A stretch of 64,000 nucleotides of DNA from Pseudonocardia kujensis (GTDB lineage: Bacteria > Actinomycetota > Actinomycetes > Mycobacteriales > Pseudonocardiaceae), in NCBI RefSeq assembly GCF_021283305.1, contig NZ_JAJSOK010000002.1:186001-250000 (forward strand). The letters run 5' to 3'. Made by a program: the position numbers and the translations under genes. The notes under the pieces are model-generated. The model searched no databases. It had not been told where the DNA came from and saw nothing but the letters and a program-made list of their open reading frames with translations. Shown piece by piece: positions 59,356-64,000 of the stretch (the stretch's first letter is position 1; every line of letters starts with the position of its first letter).

Positions 59356-60459
59356 TCAGCCCCAGACGTCCTCCGCCACCTGCACGATCAGCCGGAGCTT
59401 GGCGATCTCCTCGTCGACGGTCAGGACGTTGCCCTCGACGGTCGACGAGAAGCCGCACTGCGGGGACAGGCAGAGCTGGTCGAGCGGGACGTACTTCGCG
59501 GCCTCGTCGATGCGGCGCTTGAGCGTGTCGGCGTCCTCGAGCCGGCCGTTCTTGGTGGTCACGAGCCCGAGCACCACCTGCTTGCCCGGCGGGACGAACC
59601 GCAGCGGGGCGAACCCGCCGGAGCGCTCGTCGTCGAACTCGCAGAAGAAGCCGTCGACGGCGAGCTCACCGAACAGCGCCTCGGCCACGAAGTCGTAGCC
59701 GCCCTCCGCGGCCCACGACGAGCGGTAGTTGCCGCGGCACATGTGCGTGGTGATCCGCATGCCCTCCGGCTTGTCCGCGATCGCCGCGTTGATCTGGCGG
59801 ATGTAGCGCTCGTGCAGGTGCTCGGCGTCGTCGGCGGCGTGCTCGGCCCGCTGGGCCGGGTCGTTGAGGTAGGCGAGGCTGGTGTCGTCGAGCTGCAGGT
59901 AGCGGCAGCCGAGCTCGCCGAGGGCACGGACCTCGTCGGCGTAGGCGGCCGACAGGTCCGCCCAGAACTCCTCGACGTCCGGGTACACCGAGCGGTCGAT
60001 CGCCGCCGTGCCGCCGCGGTAGTGGACCATGCTCGGCGACGGGATCGTCAGCTTCGGCACCGCGCTCGTGGTGCACGAGGCGAGGAACCGGAAGGCGTCG
60101 GCGAAGATCGGCTCGCGCAGCCGGACCTTCTCGGTGATCGCCAGGCCGGCCGAGGTGAAGGCGCCCTCCCCCTCGGCGTTGACCATCCGCACCCGGATCT
60201 GCTCGTCGGTCTTGGTGACGCCGCCGAGCTGGTAGATGAAGTCCATGTGCCAGGAGGTGCGGCGGAACTCGCCGTCCGTGGCGGACCGCAGCCCGATCTC
60301 CTCCTGCAGCCGCACGACGTCGCGGATCGCCTCGTCCTCCGCCGCCTCCAGCTCGGGCGAGCCGGGCGCGTACTGCGCGCGGGCGTCGAGCAGGGCCTTC
60401 GGTCGCAGGAGGCTGCCGACGTGGTCGGCGCGGAACGGGGGTTCGGTGCGGGGCGCCAT
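59356..60459 (-). CDS. Cobalamin-independent methionine synthase-like protein (MetE C-terminal domain)
   Basis: 367 aa, a single TIM-barrel of the MetE C-terminal family (YxjG/YxjH-like). Zinc ligands are visible: His and Cys in ITTHMCRGN, Glu in FFCEFDDE, and Cys in SPQCGFSST. ADHVGSLLRP and DGEFRRTSWHMDF match the homocysteine-side region. Without the N-terminal half it cannot be a full MetE; it may use a different methyl donor or make a thioether from another thiol. ATG at 60459. Confidence 0.88.
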   Translation of the reverse strand: MAPRTEPPFRADHVGSLLRPKALLDARAQYAPGSPELEAAEDEAIRDVVRLQEEIGLRSATDGEFRRTSWHMDFIYQLGGVTKTDEQIRVRMVNAEGEGAFTSAGLAITEKVRLREPIFADAFRFLASCTTSAVPKLTIPSPSMVHYRGGTAAIDRSVYPDVEEFWADLSAAYADEVRALGELGCRYLQLDDTSLAYLNDPAQRAEHAADDAEHLHERYIRQINAAIADKPEGMRITTHMCRGNYRSSWAAEGGYDFVAEALFGELAVDGFFCEFDDERSGGFAPLRFVPPGKQVVLGLVTTKNGRLEDADTLKRRIDEAAKYVPLDQLCLSPQCGFSSTVEGNVLTVDEEIAKLRLIVQVAEDVWG

Positions 60460-60526
60460 GGTCAGAACGTAACGCGCCGCACGCCCGTCCGGCGCGACGG
60501 AAGCGCGCTGATGGCACAGTCCGACG

Positions 60527-61375
60527 ATGGACATCGGCGTCAGCACCTTCCTGACCGACTACGGCATCGACCCGCTCGTCCTCGCCCGGGGCGTCGAGGA
60601 GCGTGGATTCTCGTCGCTGTTCCTCACCGAGCACACCCACATCCCGACGAGCCGGCGCTCCCCGTGGCCGGGGGGCGGCGAGCTGCCGCGCCAGTACAGC
60701 CACACGTTCGACCCGTTCGTCGCGCTGGGTGCGATGGCCGCCGTCACCGACCGGATCGCGCTGGGCACCGCCGTGACGCTGATCAACCAGCACCATCCGA
60801 TCAACCTGGCCAAGCAGGTGGCGAGCGTCGAGCGGCTCGCGCCGGGGCGGGTGGAGCTGGGGGTCGGGCCGGGCTGGAACAAGGAGGAGATGGCGCACCA
60901 CGGCATCGACCCGCGGAACCGGACCGCGCAGATGCTCGAGCGGATCGAGGCGCTGCGCGCGATCTGGACGCAGGACGAGGCGGAGTACCACGGCGAGTAC
61001 GTCGACTTCGACCCGTCGTGGTCCTGGCCGAAGCCGACGGCCGCGCCGCCCGTGCTGATCGGCGGCGGCGGGCCGACGGTGCTCGACCGCGTCCTGTCGC
61101 ACGGCGACGGCTGGATCCCGCTGCGGGTCCGGCTGCGCGAGCTCGACGCCTTCGCCGAGCGGATCACCGAGCTGCGCCGCCGCACGGCCGACGCCGGCCG
61201 CGACCACCTGTCCGTGACGATCTTCGGGGCCGTGCCCGAGCCCGACGCCGTGGACTCCTACGCGAAGGCGGGCGTCGACCGGGTGCTGTTCACCCTCACC
61301 GACCAGGACGGGCCGGACGCCGAGGCGAACACCCTGGCCGAGCTCGACACCCTGGCGGGCCTGCTCACGCGGTGA
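60527..61375 (+). CDS. Luciferase-like (LLM) F420-dependent oxidoreductase
   Basis: 282 aa TIM-barrel of the luciferase-like family. Typical motifs: FLTEHTHIPTSRRSPWPGGG, ALGTAVTLINQHHPINLAKQ, ELGVGPGWNKEEMAHHGID and PPVLIGGGGPTVLDR. Actinobacterial members of this subtype (TIGR03619-like) use F420. Substrate unknown. ATG at 60527, divergent from the MetE-like gene by 67 bp. It converges on and overlaps the IclR gene end by 11 bp. Confidence 0.88.
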   Translation: MDIGVSTFLTDYGIDPLVLARGVEERGFSSLFLTEHTHIPTSRRSPWPGGGELPRQYSHTFDPFVALGAMAAVTDRIALGTAVTLINQHHPINLAKQVASVERLAPGRVELGVGPGWNKEEMAHHGIDPRNRTAQMLERIEALRAIWTQDEAEYHGEYVDFDPSWSWPKPTAAPPVLIGGGGPTVLDRVLSHGDGWIPLRVRLRELDAFAERITELRRRTADAGRDHLSVTIFGAVPEPDAVDSYAKAGVDRVLFTLTDQDGPDAEANTLAELDTLAGLLTR

Positions 61376-62111
61376 GAACGCGGGACACGCGGTCCGCCGC
61401 CTCGCGGACCGCGTGCTCCAGCTCCCAGCGCCGCGCGGAGAACTCGGCCCGGCTCACCGCGACCCCGACCGCCGCCGTCGCGCCCCGCAGCGCCACGGCC
61501 ACGCCGGCGACCCCGCGGTGGAACTCCTCGACCTCCACGGCCGCGCCGGCCGCCCGGATGCGCTGCAGCTCCCGGTCCAGGCCGCGGCGGTCCGCGAGGG
61601 TCCGTGGGGTGTAGGCGGTGAGCGGCGTCCTCTCCAGCACCTCGCCGAGCTCGGCGGGGGCGAGGCCCGCGAGCAGCACCTTGCCCAGGGCCGTCGCGTG
61701 CACGGGGGCGGGCTCGCCGACGCGCAGGCCCAGCGGCCCGGGGTGCTCGGCACACCGGTCGACGTGGGCGACCACGACGTCGACGTCGCGCCGGACGGCG
61801 AGGTACGCGGCGGCGCCCACCCCGTCGTGCACCTCGTGGAGCAGCCCGCGCACCGCCGCCGACGGCCGGACCTGCGTGGTGAGGCCGCGGTGCAGCTCGG
61901 CGACCTTGTAGCCGAGCCCGTAACCCCGCACCGCGTTGAGCCGCACCAGGTAGCCTTCCTCGACCAGGGTGCCGAGTGCGCGGTAAACGGTGGGCAACGG
62001 GCAGCCGAGCCGGCGGGCGATGGCCTTGGCCGTGACCCCGTCGCCCAGCGCGGAGACGGCCTCGAGCACCCGCAGCGCCCGGACCAGCGAGCCGCCCTGT
62101 CCCGAGGTCAC
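61365..62111 (-). CDS. IclR-family regulator
   Basis: 248 aa. N-terminal HTH (LVRALRVLEAVSALGDGVTAKAIARRLGCPLPTVYRALGTL by position 8-48) and an IclR effector domain with GPLGLRVGEPAPVHATALGKVLLA and AEVEEFHRG-like segment (VEVEEFHRGVAGVAVAL). IclR proteins sense small acids and control catabolic genes. GTG at 62111 reading VTSGQGGSLVRAL. Divergent from the DUF2630 gene, a 59-bp gap. Confidence 0.88.
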   Translation of the reverse strand: MTSGQGGSLVRALRVLEAVSALGDGVTAKAIARRLGCPLPTVYRALGTLVEEGYLVRLNAVRGYGLGYKVAELHRGLTTQVRPSAAVRGLLHEVHDGVGAAAYLAVRRDVDVVVAHVDRCAEHPGPLGLRVGEPAPVHATALGKVLLAGLAPAELGEVLERTPLTAYTPRTLADRRGLDRELQRIRAAGAAVEVEEFHRGVAGVAVALRGATAAVGVAVSRAEFSARRWELEHAVREAADRVSRVLTA

Positions 62112-62170
62112 GCGACTAGTGTCGGATCCGCAGCGATCTCGCAGCAAGCACCACAGCGGAGGATCCACCC

Positions 62171-62416
62171 ATGACGGACGATGCCGACCTGCGCCATCGG
62201 ATCACCGAGCTCGTCGAGGAGGAGCACCGGCTCGAGCGCTCCCACATCGGGAAGGCGCTGAGCGACGACGAGAAGGCCCGGCTCGACCGGATCGCGGTCG
62301 ACCTGGACCGGTGCTGGGACCTGTTGCGCCAGCGCGACGCGCGCCGGGCCGCCGGTCAGGACCCGGACGAGGCGACCACCCGCGACGCCTCGACCGTGGA
62401 GAACTACCGCCAGTGA
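62171..62416 (+). CDS. DUF2630 small protein
   Basis: 81 aa, highly charged and helical: ITELVEEEHRLERSHIGKAL, LDRIAVDLDRCWDLLRQRDA and a VENYRQ ending, the usual features of DUF2630. Found widely in actinobacteria without known role. ATG at 62171; the preceding stretch includes GGAGGA. Its stop overlaps the next start (GTGA). Confidence 0.88.
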   Translation: MTDDADLRHRITELVEEEHRLERSHIGKALSDDEKARLDRIAVDLDRCWDLLRQRDARRAAGQDPDEATTRDASTVENYRQ

Positions 62417-63042
62417 CGCCGACGCGCTCGATCCGCGCGGTGAGCCGGGAGGCGCTCGCGGAGCACCTGACCGCACGGATCGACGCGCTTCCCGGGCGGG
62501 TCCGCGTCGCGGTCGACGGCCCGCCGCCGACCGGGACCGCCGAGCTCGCCGAGGCGGTGGCCGACGGGCTGCGGCTGCGCGGGCGGGAGACCGTGGTCGT
62601 GCGGGCCGGGGACTTCCTGCGGCCCGCCTCGCTGCGCCTGGAGTACGGCCACCACGACGAGGACATGTACCTCGACGGCTGGCTCGACGAGGGCGCGCTT
62701 CGCCGGGAGGTCCTCGACCCCGCCGGCCCGGACGGCGCGGGGCGGGTGCTGCCCCGGCTCTGGGACGCCGCGCGCGACCGGGCCTACCGCGAGGAGTACC
62801 GCGAGCTGGGTCCGGCCGGTGTGGTGGTGGTCGCGGGCGCCCTGCTGCTGGGCCGCGGGCTGCCCTTCGAGCTCGTGGCGCACCTGCACATGGGCCGGGC
62901 CGCGCTCGCCCGCCGCACCCCGGAGGACGAGCGCTGGACCCTGCCCGTGTTCGAGCGCTACGCGCGCGAGCGCGACCCGTCCGACGCCGCCGACGTGCTG
63001 GTGATGGCCGACCACCCGGACCGGCCCGCCATGCGCGAGTGA
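62413..63042 (+). CDS. Uridine-kinase-like protein with degenerate P-loop
   Basis: 209 aa. The layout is that of the uridine kinase/phosphoribulokinase family: AVDGPPPTGTAELAEAV at the P-loop position, RAGDFLRPASLRLEYGHHDEDMYLDGW as the Walker-B/substrate region and VVVVAGALLLGRGL. The P-loop lacks its Lys (GxxxxGTA instead of GxxxxGKT/S), so ATP phosphotransfer is doubtful. GTG at 62413 overlaps the DUF2630 stop. Role unknown. Confidence 0.75.
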   Translation: MTPTRSIRAVSREALAEHLTARIDALPGRVRVAVDGPPPTGTAELAEAVADGLRLRGRETVVVRAGDFLRPASLRLEYGHHDEDMYLDGWLDEGALRREVLDPAGPDGAGRVLPRLWDAARDRAYREEYRELGPAGVVVVAGALLLGRGLPFELVAHLHMGRAALARRTPEDERWTLPVFERYARERDPSDAADVLVMADHPDRPAMRE

Positions 63043-63118
63043 GCGCCGCGAGCGGGCAGCGGGGCTGGGCCGACCGGTCGGCGCACGGAACGGACGGCTC
63101 GGCGACCCGAGAACGGAC

Positions 63119-63146
63119 GAAGGCCCGCCGGATCCGGCGGGCCTTC
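63119..63146. terminator. Perfect hairpin terminator between the kinase-like gene and tRNA-Leu
   Basis: GAAGGCCCGCCG / CGGCGGGCCTTC, 12-bp perfect stem with a GATC loop, at the convergence of the plus-strand gene and the minus-strand tRNA. The outermost A-T pairs give a short T-run in either direction. Confidence 0.8.
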
Positions 63147-63152
63147 TGGTGA

Positions 63153-63238
63153 TGGTGGGCGAGGAGGGAGTTGAACCCTCACGTCCTTTCGGACACACGG
63201 ACCTGAACCGTGCGCGTCTGCCATTCCGCCACTCGCCC
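63153..63238 (-). tRNA. leuT: tRNA-Leu (CAG)
   Basis: 86 nt including an encoded CCA. Acceptor stem GGGCGAG/CTCGCCC, D-arm with GGCAGACG, anticodon arm CACGG-TTCAGGT-CCGTG with anticodon CAG, a long class II variable arm (GTCCGAAAGGAC) and T-arm GAGGGTTCAACTCCCTC. In M. tuberculosis leuT(CAG) sits next to fhaA in the same relation. Confidence 0.95.
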
Positions 63239-63435
63239 GAGCGACTGGGAAAAGCTAGCACGGCACCGGGGAGCCCCGTGCGAGGGGGGTCCCCTACGCG
63301 ATCGTCACCCGTCGACTTGGCGCGCGCGGGCGGACGGTCACCGCACCACCGGGTCGGGTGTCACCGGACGTGGGCCTACCACGGATACCATCGGACACGC
63401 CGGTAACACGCCGAGCGGACGGAAAGGAAGATCGA

Positions 63436-64000
63436 GTGGGCCGTGTCGATCGCTTCGAACGCCGCCTCCAGGGGATGGTGGACGACGCCTTCGCGCGGGT
63501 CTTCGGAGGCAGCGTCGTTCCCCAGGAGGTCGCCCAGGCGCTGCTCAGGGAAGCCGAGGACCATCTCCGGCAGCTCGCGGGGGGCCGGGTGCTCGCACCC
63601 AACGCCTACACCGTGCAGCTCAGCCCCGCCGATCTGGACCGCATGGCGGGCGACACCGCGGGAGTCACCGACTCGCTCTCCGCGCACGTCGCCGCGCAAC
63701 TCGCCGACCAGGGATGGGACACCTACGGCGAGGTCGTAGTCTTCCTGGAGCGCTCCGAGGCGCTGCACACGGGACAGTTCCGCACCCGCTCGGCCGTGGA
63801 CCCCGACGCTTCCCGTCGATCCTCCGGACGAGCACGCAACGCAGGAGAAGCACCCATGAGCCAGCAACCGGGCCACCCCGAGGAGAACGGGCAGTACGGC
63901 TACGACCGTGGCGCCCCGTACGGCCAGCAGACGTACGCGCCGCCGCAGGACCAGCACGGTCAGCAGGGCCAGCAGGGCTACGGCCAGCAGGGCCAGCAGG
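63436..64000 (+). CDS. fhaA: FhaA: DUF3662 and FHA-domain protein, N-terminal part
   Basis: The gene runs off the right end (188 codons seen). It begins VGRVDRFERRLQGMVDDAFARVF, the FhaA DUF3662 domain (about 1-115), followed by a Gln/Gly/Tyr-rich linker (YGQQGQQ repeats) that precedes the FHA domain beyond the window. FhaA works with PknB and the flippase MurJ in septal peptidoglycan control and opens the fhaA-fhaB-pstP-rodA-pbpA-pknA-pknB operon. GTG at 63436 with GGAAAGGAAG. The 197-bp upstream gap presumably holds its promoter; no -35/-10 pair stands out. Confidence 0.93.
   Translation, partial: MGRVDRFERRLQGMVDDAFARVFGGSVVPQEVAQALLREAEDHLRQLAGGRVLAPNAYTVQLSPADLDRMAGDTAGVTDSLSAHVAAQLADQGWDTYGEVVVFLERSEALHTGQFRTRSAVDPDASRRSSGRARNAGEAPMSQQPGHPEENGQYGYDRGAPYGQQTYAPPQDQHGQQGQQGYGQQGQQ

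Noticed and set aside
63239-63435. Replication origin or DnaA-box cluster near fhaA
   Set aside because: No TTGTCCACA-like boxes are present in the gap; the origin is expected further right.

Overview
The window is very GC-rich DNA with GTG/ATG starts, tight ATGA/GTGA gene overlaps and dense coding on both strands. The gene content points to a mycolata-related actinomycete, most likely Pseudonocardiaceae: a decaprenyl-phosphate phosphoribosyltransferase for cell-wall arabinan, FhaA, an IdeR-type iron box, an F420-type luciferase-like oxidoreductase, and acetate/pyruvate-type symporters with LytS/LytR control. From memory, the order septum-formation protein / zincin peptidase / histidine phosphatase / PheA / DUF2470 protein / ferritin matches the M. 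tuberculosis Rv3835-Rv3841 block. The tRNA-Leu(CAG)-fhaA pair at the right end matches the oriC-proximal leuT-Rv0020c pair. A parS-like palindrome at 51.2 kb fits an origin-proximal position; dnaA and oriC themselves are not in the window.

Layout. 0-3 kb: arabinan-lipid genes, a HAD phosphatase and a glycosyltransferase. 3-5.3 kb: divergent MarR/FUSC exporter pair with a twin operator, then an endonuclease III-like protein. 5.3-7.6 kb: a DUF350 / ATP-grasp / DUF1190-like cluster resembling E. coli yjfL-yjfM-yjfC. 7.9-18.7 kb: the Rv3835-Rv3841-like block, interrupted by a TetR/flavin reductase/MFS module (9.5-12.2 kb), a MITE-like element (13.87-14.04 kb) and a pair of 66-bp repeats. 18.7-21 kb: SEC-C protein, DUF4328 protein, rhodanese. 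21-32.9 kb: three sodium:solute symporters, a DUF485 subunit, LytTR regulator, S49 peptidase, LytS-type kinase and an Fpg-family glycosylase, all on the minus strand. 33-39 kb: cupin lipoprotein and P450, divergent from a MarR / giant MFS fusion / YceI operon. 39-44 kb: gamma-glutamyltransferase, MGMT-like protein, TM0106-family nuclease. 43.7-47.5 kb: DUF6474 protein and a YcnI-CopC-CopD copper operon. 47.5-48.1 kb: gene-free tandem repeats. 48-51 kb: a cysteine-cluster/pentapeptide-repeat fusion, a flavoprotein disulfide reductase and a Rossmann protein. 51.5-54.3 kb: alcohol dehydrogenase / amidohydrolase / DUF59 operon, the accessory half of a propane-monooxygenase-type cluster without its monooxygenase. 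54.4-56.2 kb: MaoC hydratase and a decayed SDR. 56.3-63 kb: MFS exporter, methyltransferase, TfoX-like, MetE-like, LLM oxidoreductase, IclR, DUF2630 and uridine-kinase-like genes. 63-64 kb: tRNA-Leu and the start of fhaA.

The most unusual signal is non-coding. Three convergent intergenic gaps (18.66, 39.06 and 56.22 kb) carry arrays of an AT-centred palindrome (core TTATGGAACCATAA) spaced 41-42 bp centre to centre, nine copies in all. A second family of about 66-bp elements ended by GATCA motifs is scattered in intergenic DNA at 17.1, 17.2 and 41.1 kb, with look-alikes near 47.7 and 47.9 kb. Both look like genome-wide repeat families of unknown function and are the best leads for something undescribed.
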